In this document: piece by piece, positions 1-8,238 of the stretch
How positions within the stretch are numbered: the stretch's first letter is position 1
Layout of the letters: the number at the start of each line of letters is the position of its first letter
NCBI GenBank assembly: GCA_028281445.1
Contig: JANQJW010000035.1
Coordinates: 1 to 35,942 of the forward strand
Reading direction: 5' to 3'
DNA length: 35,942 bases
DNA from: Planctomycetota bacterium
Lineage (GTDB): Bacteria > Planctomycetota > PLA2 > JAEUHO01
Program-made: the position numbers and the translations under genes
Notes under the pieces: model-generated
Told to the model about the DNA's origin: nothing
Database searches by the model: none
What the model saw: only the letters and a program-made list of their open reading frames with translations

Positions 1-543
1 CTGGCAGGGGATCCGGCTGCCTTCGCAGGTCTCATCGCGCGACATGGACGCCGGGTCCACGACCTCGCTCGCCGCATGCTGCGCGACCGCCACGAGGCCG
101 AGGACGTAGCGCAGCATGCCTTCCTCAATGCGTACAAAGCACTGGAGCGCTTTGACCTCGCACGCCCCTTCCGCCACTGGCTGATGCGCATCACGAGCAA
201 CCTCTGCCGCAATCGCATCGCCGCGCGGAAGGTCCGCGCGAAGGAGCTGGCGGCCACCGGCGGCGAGGAACACCCGCCCGAGCCCGAGGACGAGCGCGGC
301 TACGCGCCGCTGCCGATCGCCACGGACGACCGGGTCCGGCGTGCCATGGAGGCCCTGCCCGAGCGCTACCGCCTCCCCGTGATCCTCAAGTACGTGCACG
401 AGCTGCCCCTGGAGGCGATCTCCGAGATCACCGAGACGCCCGTGGCCACTGTCAAGACCCACCTGCATCGCGGCCGGGCCGCCTTGCGCGCCCTTCTCGC
501 CGAGCCTGAAACCGGCTCGGAGGGGGGCGGTACAGAGGAGTGA
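1..543 (+). CDS. ECF-type RNA polymerase sigma factor, 5' end outside window
   Basis: The reading frame is open from base 1, so the gene starts upstream; the first internal ATG (76) falls inside sigma region 2 and is not the true start. Region 2 is visible from the first residues: LARRMLRDRHEAEDVAQHAF is the classic -10-binding/core-binding helix pair. Region 4 follows after a charged linker, with ALPERYRLPVILKYVHELPL and a helix-turn-helix ending in VATVKTHLHRGRAALR. This is the two-domain layout of extracytoplasmic-function sigma factors, which redirect RNA polymerase to stress or envelope promoters. Its stop is directly followed by a membrane protein that looks like its anti-sigma factor, so it is probably held inactive at the membrane. 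Family assignment is certain; the regulon is unknown. Confidence 0.93.
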   Translation: MAGDPAAFAGLIARHGRRVHDLARRMLRDRHEAEDVAQHAFLNAYKALERFDLARPFRHWLMRITSNLCRNRIAARKVRAKELAATGGEEHPPEPEDERGYAPLPIATDDRVRRAMEALPERYRLPVILKYVHELPLEAISEITETPVATVKTHLHRGRAALRALLAEPETGSEGGGTEE

Positions 544-545
544 GC

Positions 546-1073
546 ATGGACCGAACCGACCGGACCCCTGCCGATCCGCCCTGGGAGGCCCTCGAGGCCC
601 TGGCCGCGGGCGAGCTGCCGCCCGAGGACGAGAAGCGGCTCCGCGAGCAGCTCGCGGTCGAGCCCGGCTGGCAGCAGGCATGGCGTGAGGTGTCGAACGT
701 GGAGTCCCTGCTGCGCGCCGAGCCCCTGCTGGCGTTGCCGCTGTCGTTCGTGCGTGACGCCATGGCCGCGGTCGTGCCGCTCGAGCGTGAGAAGCCCTGG
801 CGCGTCTTCGCGCGCGTCGCCGCGGCGGTGCTGGTCTTCTGCGCGTCGTGGTTCGCCTTCTCCGGACAGACGCCCGCGCTCGCCGACGCCGGACCGCGGC
901 CCGAGCTTGTCGTCGAGATGCCGGAGCTGGCGCCTCCCGTAACCGTCAAGTTCGCGCGAAGCGAGGAGACGACCACAAACATCCTGCGCGCGGGCGGCGG
1001 ACTGCTTCTGGTAGTCGCGGGTGTCGTACTGGCACGGCGCTGGAACCGTGCCGCTGTCGGAGGAACCGCATGA
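546..1073 (+). CDS. Putative membrane anti-sigma factor
   Basis: A 175-residue protein directly behind the ECF sigma gene. The ATG at 546 is preferred because GAGGAG ends 5 bases upstream; a GTG at 540 overlapping the sigma stop codon (GTGA) is the alternative, and both imply translational coupling. The N-terminal ~70 residues are soluble, helical and acidic/charged (PWEALEALAAGELPPEDEKR), as expected for a sigma-binding domain. A hydrophobic helix follows (about 80-100, VAAAVLVFCASWFAF), then a periplasmic stretch and a second hydrophobic helix near 155-170. No HxxxCxxC zinc motif is present, so it is not a classical ZAS anti-sigma factor. The assignment rests on gene order and topology rather than on recognised homology. 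Confidence 0.7.
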   Translation: MDRTDRTPADPPWEALEALAAGELPPEDEKRLREQLAVEPGWQQAWREVSNVESLLRAEPLLALPLSFVRDAMAAVVPLEREKPWRVFARVAAAVLVFCASWFAFSGQTPALADAGPRPELVVEMPELAPPVTVKFARSEETTTNILRAGGGLLLVVAGVVLARRWNRAAVGGTA

Positions 1074-1606
1074 TCACCATCGCCGCACAGCTGCAGGAAC
1101 TGCTCGTCATCCTCCTCGTGGTCGTCCTGTCACTGATCGGGGCGGTGGGCTTCGGCGCCGTAGCGTTGCTGTTGCGCGCGATCCTGCCGGGCGTCGCCGA
1201 CTTGGCAGACGCCTCCCTCGCACGGCTCGACACGCGGCGGCTACTGCTCTCCGGGATCCTGCCGCTGGTCGGCGCTGCCCTGCTCGGCTCCGCGGCGGAG
1301 GGGGCCGGGAACGAGGTGTTCGCCGGCGCCGTCGCGATCCTCGTGTTCCTCCCGCTGGCCCTGGCGCTCGTCGTCGGCGCCATGGGGGCAATCCCCCATC
1401 TCGGCGGCCAGGTCCTTCGATCCGGCGTGGAGGCCTCTCCCCTGGCCCGCGCCAGCGCCGGAGGCCTGGTCACCGGGCTCGCCATGGTCAGCTGGCTGCT
1501 GCCGCCGCTGGGCGTGCTGGTGACGGTCCTGCTGGCCGGCTGGTGGGTCGGGATCGGCCTGGGCGGCGTAGCCGGGCGATCCCCGAAAACGCCCGCGGAA
1601 GCCTAA
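1070..1606 (+). CDS. Small multi-pass membrane protein of the sigma/anti-sigma operon
   Basis: 178 residues, unrecognised. The start ATG overlaps the previous stop (ATGA at 1070-1073) with GGAGGAA 4 bases upstream, so it is translationally coupled to the anti-sigma gene. Four to five hydrophobic segments are visible: about 8-38, 58-75, 83-105, and two near the C terminus (LVTGLAMVSWLLPPLGVLVT, then a Gly/Trp-rich segment). No catalytic motif is seen. Its place as third gene suggests a part in signal sensing or in control of the anti-sigma factor, but this is inference from context only. Confidence 0.72.
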   Translation: MITIAAQLQELLVILLVVVLSLIGAVGFGAVALLLRAILPGVADLADASLARLDTRRLLLSGILPLVGAALLGSAAEGAGNEVFAGAVAILVFLPLALALVVGAMGAIPHLGGQVLRSGVEASPLARASAGGLVTGLAMVSWLLPPLGVLVTVLLAGWWVGIGLGGVAGRSPKTPAEA

Positions 1607-1663
1607 ATCCCGCCAAAACAGATCCCGCGGTGGCGTCGCGAGGTTGGCGTAGGATCGACGCGG

Positions 1664-4330
1664 ATGAGTGCGTTAGGCGACCTCGCTCTGCGTCTGTCCG
1701 AAGCGACCGACATCGCCACCGCTGCCGAGCGGCTGGCCGAGCACCTTCGGACGACGATTCCCCAGAGCGCCGCGCGGGTGTACCTGCTCGGGCCGGGGGA
1801 CAAGTGCGCCGCGTGCCCGCGCAGCGAGGACTGCCCGGTCCAGGACCGCTGCTTCCACCTCGAGGCGAGCCAGGGACAGTTCGGGCGCCCGACCATGCTC
1901 GACCAGCGGGTCCCGCGCGTCGGCACGGTCTGGGGCCGTGTCTTCGGCGCGGACCAGAGCCGCAGCCCGGGCGACGACGAGGTGCCGGAGCTCGATGCCC
2001 CTGAAGTTGGGGCGCCGGAAGGCGATGCCGGCGCGTACACCCCGGTCCTGCTCCCCATGGACGCCGGTGGGGAGACGGTGGGCGTGGTCGGCGTGCGCTT
2101 GCCCGCCGATGTCGCTGCAGAGACCGAGCGCGACATGCAGGTCGCGGCGTTCCTCACGGCGACCGCGATCCGGCTGCTCCGCAGCCTGAGCACGGCGAAC
2201 CGGCGCTTCGAACAGCTGCTCCTCGTCAACGAGCTCGGGCGCAAGGTCAACTCGATCCTCAACGACGAGCTGCTCTTGCGGCAGGCGGCCGTGGACATCC
2301 ACCGTACGTTCGGCTTCCACAACGTGATGATCTTCATGATCGACGACACGCGCACGAGCCTCGAGCTCAAGGCACAAGCCTCGCGCTTCGCCAACCCCGT
2401 CCGCGTGCAGGAGCGCGTGGAGCTCGGCGAAGGGGTGATCGGCCGCGTGTTCCGTACAGGCCGTACCGAGACGATCGAGGACGTAACCACCGAGACGGAC
2501 TACGTCCGGTGGTACGCCGACACGAAGAGCGAGATTGCGGTCGCCATCCAGATCGGCGGCATGATCGAAGGCGTGCTCAACGTGGAGTCGGACCGCCTGG
2601 GCGCATTCGGCCCGTCGGACCGGCTGGTCCTGGAAACGGTGGCCAACCAGCTCGCGATCGCCATCGAGAACGCGCGCTTGTTCAGCATGGTCAAGGAGCG
2701 CGAGGACCGCTACCGCACGCTCGTCGAGTCGAGTCCCGGCGCGGTCATGCATATGGATGCCTCCGGCCGCCTCATCTACGCGAACCCGACGGCGACCGAG
2801 ATCACGGGCTACGAGAAGAGCCAGCTCCTCACGCGCTTCTCGGGCCTGCCCGAGCTGGCCCTGGACGAAGACCGCGAGGAGCTCGCAGGCGCGATTGCCG
2901 ACGCGCTGCGCGGCGTCCCCCATCGCGACCTCGAGTTCCAGCTCCGGCATGCCGATGGAACGCATCGCTGGGTCAGCGCGGCCCTGCAGCCGCTCGTCGG
3001 CGAGCAGGGAGATCCGAAGGGTGTCGTCGTGCTCGCACGCGACCGCACGCGCGAACGCGAGCTGCAGGACCAGCTCAACCAGTCCGAGAAACTGAGCGCG
3101 ATCGGCACGCTCGTGAGCGGCGTCGCGCACGAGCTCAACAACCCGCTGGCGGGCATCCTGGGCTTCGCCCAGCTCCTGCTCGCACGGCAGCCGGAGGACT
3201 GGGGACGGCGCGACATCGAGAACATCGAACTCAACGCACGCCGTTGCCAGCGCATCGTCGAAAACCTGCTGGCCTTCGCGCGGCAGAGCCGCATGACAAA
3301 GCGGCGCGCGAACCTAAACGAGGTCATCGGCTCGGTGCTCAACCTCAACGAGTACCAGTTCCGCATGGACAACGTGGAGATCGAGCGCGACTTCGACGCC
3401 GACGTGCCGGCCTTCCCGATCGACGTCAATCGCCTGCAGCAGGTCTTCATCAACCTGGCATCGAACGCGCACCAGGCCCTGCTCCACAGCAAGCGCACGG
3501 AGCGGCGAATTCGGTTCGAGACGAGGCTCAGGGATGACGTCGTCGAGATCCGCGTCTCGGACAACGGCCCCGGCATTCCGAAGGAGGCCCGCTCCCACAT
3601 CTTCGAGCCCTTCTACACGACCAAGGAGTCGGGGACGGGGCTCGGCCTCGGCATCTGCTTCGGCATCGTCGAGGAGCACGGCGGCACGATCATCCTGGAG
3701 GAGACGACGGATGCGGGCACGTCGTTCCTGATCCGCATACCGGCCGAGGAAGCGCGTGAGTATCCCGTCGAGGCACCGAGCGTGGCGCCGCGCCCGGCCT
3801 CTTCTGCCGGCGAGGGGCTGCGCGTCCTGGTTGTGGACGACGACACGTACGTGTGCGACGTCGTCTCGCGCGTCCTAACGAATCACCGCTACACGACCGA
3901 GGTCGCACACAACGGCGAGGATGCCCTGAAGCGTCTCGGCGAGAACCCGTTCGATGTCGTGCTCACCGACGTGCGTATGCCGGGGGACTACGACGGCATC
4001 GATCTGCACGACCGCGTCATCGCCCAGGATCCGGCGGGCGCGCGCCGCATCATCTTCATGACGGGCAACCTCCTCGACGGCCGCACGATGGACCGACTCG
4101 AGAAGCTGCACGTGCGTTGCGTCGAGAAGCCCTTCGACATCCACGAGCTTGCCGGTGTCGTCAACGACGTCGCGGCCGGCGCGAGCGGCGTGGCGCAGGT
4201 CCAGTTGCTCACGAGACCTCCACTGGAGGGCAACGGCGGTCTCGCGCCGGAGAGCCCGAACGGGGACCTGTCCGCAGTCGATCCGGTGCCCGTCGAGCGC
4301 GCGGACCCGGAATCCGGAGAGTCGCGGTAA
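1664..4330 (+). CDS. Hybrid sensor histidine kinase (GAF-GAF-PAS-HisKA-HATPase-REC)
   Basis: 888 residues with no obvious membrane segment, so probably a cytoplasmic sensor. Approximate order: GAF-like domain 8-175 with four cysteines (C48, C51, C57, C63); second GAF 185-335; PAS 345-465; HisKA with phospho-acceptor H489 in VAHELNNPLAG; HATPase with N-box around N601, G1 box DNGPGIP (D633) and G2 box GTGLGLGI; C-terminal receiver 724-845 with phospho-acceptor D769 in VLTDVRMPG and the conserved KP lysine. It should autophosphorylate and pass the phosphate to its own receiver. No separate response regulator or output domain is adjacent, so the downstream partner is unknown. The first GAF could bind a metal or Fe-S cluster through its cysteines (inference). 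Confidence 0.95.
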   Translation: MSALGDLALRLSEATDIATAAERLAEHLRTTIPQSAARVYLLGPGDKCAACPRSEDCPVQDRCFHLEASQGQFGRPTMLDQRVPRVGTVWGRVFGADQSRSPGDDEVPELDAPEVGAPEGDAGAYTPVLLPMDAGGETVGVVGVRLPADVAAETERDMQVAAFLTATAIRLLRSLSTANRRFEQLLLVNELGRKVNSILNDELLLRQAAVDIHRTFGFHNVMIFMIDDTRTSLELKAQASRFANPVRVQERVELGEGVIGRVFRTGRTETIEDVTTETDYVRWYADTKSEIAVAIQIGGMIEGVLNVESDRLGAFGPSDRLVLETVANQLAIAIENARLFSMVKEREDRYRTLVESSPGAVMHMDASGRLIYANPTATEITGYEKSQLLTRFSGLPELALDEDREELAGAIADALRGVPHRDLEFQLRHADGTHRWVSAALQPLVGEQGDPKGVVVLARDRTRERELQDQLNQSEKLSAIGTLVSGVAHELNNPLAGILGFAQLLLARQPEDWGRRDIENIELNARRCQRIVENLLAFARQSRMTKRRANLNEVIGSVLNLNEYQFRMDNVEIERDFDADVPAFPIDVNRLQQVFINLASNAHQALLHSKRTERRIRFETRLRDDVVEIRVSDNGPGIPKEARSHIFEPFYTTKESGTGLGLGICFGIVEEHGGTIILEETTDAGTSFLIRIPAEEAREYPVEAPSVAPRPASSAGEGLRVLVVDDDTYVCDVVSRVLTNHRYTTEVAHNGEDALKRLGENPFDVVLTDVRMPGDYDGIDLHDRVIAQDPAGARRIIFMTGNLLDGRTMDRLEKLHVRCVEKPFDIHELAGVVNDVAAGASGVAQVQLLTRPPLEGNGGLAPESPNGDLSAVDPVPVERADPESGESR

Positions 4331-4369
4331 GGGGTTGGCGTTCGGCGTCGTTCTCCGTATCACGCACCC

Positions 4370-5458
4370 ATGGCAACGACGTACTGGGACTACATCCGGG
4401 TCGAGGAGCTTCTCCGCCTCCAAGGGGGCATCGACGACGACGAGACGAAGCTCTCCGACCACGAGGTGGTCTTCATCGTCGTGCACCAGGTCTTCGAGCT
4501 CTGGTTCAAGCTGGCACTGCGTGAGCTCGCCTCGATGCGCGACCTGTTCAAGATGGACTTCGTACCGGACACGAAGCCCGCGGACGCCGCCGCCAGCCTC
4601 GATCGCTTGACGCGGATCTTCCGCGCCGCCGTCGGACACTTCGACGTCGTGGAGTCCATCCGCACGCGCGACTACCTGGACTTCCGTGACAAGCTCTTCC
4701 CCGCAAGCGGTTTCCAGTCCGCGCAAATGCGCGAGCTCGAGACCCTGCTGGGCCTTCCGAGCGACGCCCGCATCGGCCTGGCGGCGGAAGGGCGCTACCT
4801 GCAGGCGCTGAAGGACCCGAGCGGCGGTCCGTCGCCGGCCTACGACCGCGTCGTCGAGCGCCTCGACGACAAGCCATCGCTCCTGACGGCCGTAGGCACG
4901 TGGCTCTCACGCACGCCCATTCGCTGCTCGACGCCGTCCGACGAAGGTGATGCCGCGGTGGTCGACGGCTTTCTCGAGGAGTACATGGAGTCCCTTTCCA
5001 GGTCCCACGAGCGCACGATCCAGGAGATCCTCGCCGCGGACGCGGGCGACGAAGCGAAGGTCCGCGGGCGCTATGCCGCCGAGCACGAGCAGGCGCGCAC
5101 GTTCTTCTTCCACGAGGACCGTACGCTTCGCCGGATCCGCGCGGCCGTGCTCTTCATCGAGAGCTACCAGGACCTTCCGCTCCTGGCGTGGCCGCGCAAG
5201 GTGCTCGCTCGGATCGTGGAGTTCGAGCAGTCCGTGATCATGTTCCGCCAGCGCCACGCGCGGATGGTGGAGCGGGTGATCGGTCGCCGTCCGGGTACCG
5301 GCGGCAGCTCCGGCGTGGACTACCTTGATGAAACCGCGATCAAGTACCGCGTGTTCAAGGATCTCTGGACCGTGCGGACGTTCCAGGTCCAGGCCGCCGA
5401 TCTCCCCCCGCTCGACAACGCGGCCTTCTACGACTTCCAAGCAGGGAACGGGGCCTAG
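4370..5458 (+). CDS. kynA: Tryptophan 2,3-dioxygenase
   Basis: 362 residues. TDO inserts O2 into the indole ring of L-tryptophan to give N-formylkynurenine, using a b-type heme. The family signature is clear: VVHQVFELWFKLAL near the N terminus carries the active-site His (H39), and RHARMVERVIGRRPGTGGSSG carries the proximal heme ligand (H296) plus the substrate-binding GTGGSSG loop. It is somewhat longer than compact bacterial TDOs of roughly 280-300 residues. No strong Shine-Dalgarno sequence precedes the ATG. No other kynurenine-pathway gene (kynB, kynU) is in the window, so the fate of the product cannot be read here. It lies 39 bases behind the hybrid kinase and may be cotranscribed with it. 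It is convergent with the next gene. Confidence 0.95.
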   Translation: MATTYWDYIRVEELLRLQGGIDDDETKLSDHEVVFIVVHQVFELWFKLALRELASMRDLFKMDFVPDTKPADAAASLDRLTRIFRAAVGHFDVVESIRTRDYLDFRDKLFPASGFQSAQMRELETLLGLPSDARIGLAAEGRYLQALKDPSGGPSPAYDRVVERLDDKPSLLTAVGTWLSRTPIRCSTPSDEGDAAVVDGFLEEYMESLSRSHERTIQEILAADAGDEAKVRGRYAAEHEQARTFFFHEDRTLRRIRAAVLFIESYQDLPLLAWPRKVLARIVEFEQSVIMFRQRHARMVERVIGRRPGTGGSSGVDYLDETAIKYRVFKDLWTVRTFQVQAADLPPLDNAAFYDFQAGNGA

Positions 5459-5474
5459 AGGGCGACTGCGTTGC

Positions 5475-6305
5475 TCAACTGAAGCTGGTCACGCACCCAT
5501 AGAGGATGGCGAGGATCGCAATCAGGATCCCCTGGCCGACCTTCTTCCCAGGGGCCTTCAGCCGGCGACTCCGAATGGCCTCCCACGACGTCCACGGGCG
5601 CTTGCGCCTTCGCGCGCGCTTGAAGGGACTCGTGTTCACGTCCGCAGCAGGCTCGGAGACAGGCGGCGGCGCATCGGGGTACGGCGGGGTCTCAGGCTCG
5701 ATCTCGAAGCCCGGATCGGGTTCGGACCGGAGCTGCGGAGGAGGCGGAGCGTAGGCCTCAAGCGGGTCGGAGTCGGGTGCTGCGTGCGGAGCGCTGGGAA
5801 CGGGATCGGGTTCGGGTGCTGAGTGCTGGGTGCTGGGAACGGGTTCGGGTACTGGGTACTGGGTGCTGGGTTGGGTTGGTGCGAAGCGGTCTTCGCGCCA
5901 CGCCTGGAAACGGCGGTCGAGCACAGGCGCGATCGCATCCACCGTTTCCCACGTATCGGGAACGTGATAGAGGCTTGGGCGATGCGCCTTGAGCGTGGCT
6001 TCGTAGTCCTCCAGGTACCGCCCCGTCACGTAGTACGACTCCGCGAAGTCGTCACCCGCATTGCCAAGGTGCTCCTCGGCCAGTCTGCCCTCCATGTACT
6101 GCAGCAGGTAGTCCCGGCCGGAGTAGAAGCGGCGCTGGAGGCGCGCGAACTCCTGTGGGCGGTCCTTCTCGTGGATGTCGCTCGTGAGTCCGCGCTCCAC
6201 GCACCAGGCGAAGAAGACGCCGATGTGCGTCGCACCGGCCTTGCGCGGAACGTCACCGGGCAGACGGCTGCGGTGTTCCTGGTAGTCGTCGTAGACCCGT
6301 CCCAT
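5475..6305 (-). CDS. Tail-anchored protein with conserved N-terminal domain and Pro-rich repeat linker
   Basis: 276 residues from the ATG at 6305; a TTG eight codons upstream is possible but less likely. The N-terminal ~140 residues form a globular domain starting MGRVYDDYQEH, with the conserved-looking stretch GATHIGVFFAWCVERGL. This resembles a small uncharacterised family often annotated as DUF7832 (recalled from memory, not checked). A Pro/Glu/Ser-rich linker (about 150-225) is encoded by imperfect heptamer repeats. After a basic patch (RARRRKRP) and a Lys-rich segment, the protein ends in one hydrophobic helix (GILIAILAILYGCVTSFS), consistent with a C-terminal membrane anchor. The function is unknown. 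It converges on kynA with 16 bases between stops. Confidence 0.75.
   Translation of the reverse strand: MGRVYDDYQEHRSRLPGDVPRKAGATHIGVFFAWCVERGLTSDIHEKDRPQEFARLQRRFYSGRDYLLQYMEGRLAEEHLGNAGDDFAESYYVTGRYLEDYEATLKAHRPSLYHVPDTWETVDAIAPVLDRRFQAWREDRFAPTQPSTQYPVPEPVPSTQHSAPEPDPVPSAPHAAPDSDPLEAYAPPPPQLRSEPDPGFEIEPETPPYPDAPPPVSEPAADVNTSPFKRARRRKRPWTSWEAIRSRRLKAPGKKVGQGILIAILAILYGCVTSFS
5814..5867. repeat. Imperfect heptanucleotide tandem repeat (GRGTRCT) inside a gene
   Basis: Six near-identical 7-mers occur in two runs of three: GGGTGCT, GAGTGCT, GGGTGCT at 5814-5834, and GGGTACT, GGGTACT, GGGTGCT at 5847-5867. A 12-base spacer separates the runs. Degenerate copies flank the block (about 5770-5880). 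It lies in the linker-coding part of the minus-strand gene at 5475-6305. Because 7 is not a multiple of 3, a change of one unit would shift the frame before the membrane anchor. Confidence 0.75.
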
Positions 6306-6346
6306 TGGCGCGGGACCATTCCAGCACAACCCGGAGCGGATGTCTG

Positions 6347-7564
6347 CTAGCGCGCCGGCTTCTTCTGACGGAGGTAGTCGGCGGCTTTCTGTGCGAGTTC
6401 GCGCACACCGGCATCGACCATCTCGTTCTCGGCGAAGCGGTCGAGCTGCGGCGCGAGTCCGTCGTCCCCATAGCGCACGATCAGCTTCAGGGCCTCGCGC
6501 TGCGACTTGGGATTGACGAACTTCTCGAGCCGGCCGGCATACCCCGCGGCGACCGCACGCTCTTCATTCTTCTGGACGCTTCGCTGCAGGCCCTGGTGCG
6601 CGCGGAGGCGCACATGCCGGTCCTCGTGGTCGAGCCCCGTGAAGAGCGCCTCCACCACGTCTCCAGACTTCTCGCGCAACTCGCCGAGAGCCTTGTAGAC
6701 GACGCGCGGGTCCTGGCCGGATGCGCTCGAGAGCTCGATCAGCTTGCGCTCGACCGCGGGCGTCACCTTGAGCCCCGAGAGACCATGGAGCGTCCCAAGC
6801 CGGACGCGCGGATTCTCATCGGCGAGCAGCGCCACCACGGCATCGGCGGCTTCGCCTGCGATCGCCCGACCTCCGTAGAGCCCAAGCAGGCGTGCGCTGT
6901 GCTGGCGCACGACCGGCGCGGGATCCTTCGCGCTCTCGATGGCTACGCGTAGGTCCGCGTTCTCCTTCTCGACGGAGAAGAGCGCGTACAGTGCGGAGCG
7001 CCGAATCCCGCCGTTCTGCGAGCGGAGGTGCTCTTGGACGACCTGCTGGAAGATACTCTTGTCCACCTCGGCGTCGCGCAGCGAGAAGAGCGCGCTCAGC
7101 GTGTACTCGATGAGCATCTCGTCCGTGCCCTCAAGCGCCTCGCCAATCTCGCGCAAGCCCTCGGCGCGCTGCGCCGGATCCTCGACCTGCATGACTTTGC
7201 GCAGCATGGCCGTGGCCGCTGCCACTGCGGCGTTGCGCCGGTCGGTCTCGGCCCTCGCGCGTTCCGCAGCAGTGCGAGCGGCTTCGTCGTCGGCCGGCTT
7301 GGGCGGCGGCGTCGTACCGGGCGAGGTCGCCGGGGCCGTCTCCTCAGCGGGCGTGACGGCAGGTGCCGACGCCGAACCGATGAGGACAGGGTCGGCCTGC
7401 TTCAGGCGCGCGATCTCGTCCTGGAGCTCGTCGATCGTTTCCTCGAGCTCGATCGTGGTCGGCGGCGCGACGTCCGCCTCGTCCCTCCCCCCGAGCCACA
7501 TCACAAGCCACGCGGCGTTGCTCGCGCACAGCAACACGACGGCGATCCATCCAGTCTTGGACAT
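6347..7564 (-). CDS. Membrane-anchored HEAT-repeat protein
   Basis: 405 residues from the ATG at 7564 (MSKTGW); the frame is open further upstream, but that stretch is Arg-rich and overlaps the next gene. One N-terminal transmembrane helix (about 6-24) is followed by a short coiled coil (ELEETIDELQDEIARLKQ), a Pro/Ala/Thr-rich linker, and then several helical HEAT-like repeats. Examples of repeat cores are VVRQHSARLLGLYGG, NPRVRLGTLHGLSGL and DRHVRLRAHQGLQRS. Such repeats serve as protein-binding scaffolds; no catalytic residues are seen. The anchor and linker suggest a periplasm-facing scaffold. It lies 14 bases downstream of the lipoprotein gene in the same direction, so the two are probably cotranscribed. 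Function unknown. Confidence 0.85.
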   Translation of the reverse strand: MSKTGWIAVVLLCASNAAWLVMWLGGRDEADVAPPTTIELEETIDELQDEIARLKQADPVLIGSASAPAVTPAEETAPATSPGTTPPPKPADDEAARTAAERARAETDRRNAAVAAATAMLRKVMQVEDPAQRAEGLREIGEALEGTDEMLIEYTLSALFSLRDAEVDKSIFQQVVQEHLRSQNGGIRRSALYALFSVEKENADLRVAIESAKDPAPVVRQHSARLLGLYGGRAIAGEAADAVVALLADENPRVRLGTLHGLSGLKVTPAVERKLIELSSASGQDPRVVYKALGELREKSGDVVEALFTGLDHEDRHVRLRAHQGLQRSVQKNEERAVAAGYAGRLEKFVNPKSQREALKLIVRYGDDGLAPQLDRFAENEMVDAGVRELAQKAADYLRQKKPAR

Positions 7565-7578
7565 GCGGACAGGATACG

Positions 7579-8199
7579 TCAGATCAATGGCGCGGGTTGG
7601 TGGACCATCGCGGGCTTGCCGGTCTCTAGCACGCGCAGGACCTCTCGCTCGTAGCGGCCGTCCCGGTGGATCGTCTCGCGCGTGAGCTCGACGTCGCCGG
7701 AAGACCAGTCCTCGCCACGCCGGAACGTCGGTTGCGTGATCACGAACGCCTCGCCAGTGTCCTCGACCACCGGCTCGCGCCCGACGTTCCACTTCTCGGC
7801 GTTCGCAGCGATGTAGACGCCGTAGAAGGCACGCTCGCCGTCGTGGAACTCGAGCGGCGTGCTGCGCTCGAGTGCCGCGAGCGCGTCATCGCGCTTCAGC
7901 TCCACATCAGCCAGGAGCCGGCGGTACGCCAGCGCCTTGTCCTCGGTGTCGATCGGCCGTAAGACACGGCGCAACCCGCTCATGGTGTCGACGAAGCGGC
8001 CATGACGATCGACGACGTGGGACTCCCCCATCGGGGGACTGATGTGCTTGTAGTGCCAGAACCGCACCGTTGTGCCCTTCGTCAGCACGGGGCTCTCGAG
8101 CGGCCGGGCCCACTGCTTCTCGTTGATGTCGGCCTGCCCGACTCCGCTGCACCCGGCCAGGAGGCTCAATGCGACAACGACGACGACGACGACGCGCAT
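7579..8199 (-). CDS. Putative lipoprotein, unknown function
   Basis: 206 residues. The start is supported by GGGAGG about 5 bases before the ATG. The signal peptide is MRVVVVVVVALSLLAGC, with lipobox LAGC (Cys17), so it is a predicted lipoprotein. The run of valines is encoded by a short trinucleotide repeat near 8172-8196. The mature part has mixed secondary structure (for example RFWHYKHISPPMGESHVVDR and YGVYIAANAEKW) and no motif that I recognise. It lies upstream of the HEAT-repeat gene and downstream of moaA on the same strand. Confidence 0.8.
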   Translation of the reverse strand: MRVVVVVVVALSLLAGCSGVGQADINEKQWARPLESPVLTKGTTVRFWHYKHISPPMGESHVVDRHGRFVDTMSGLRRVLRPIDTEDKALAYRRLLADVELKRDDALAALERSTPLEFHDGERAFYGVYIAANAEKWNVGREPVVEDTGEAFVITQPTFRRGEDWSSGDVELTRETIHRDGRYEREVLRVLETGKPAMVHQPAPLI

Positions 8200-8238
8200 G
8201 AGCGCCTCCCGCTAGCCGCCGATGTCTACATCGCCGGC

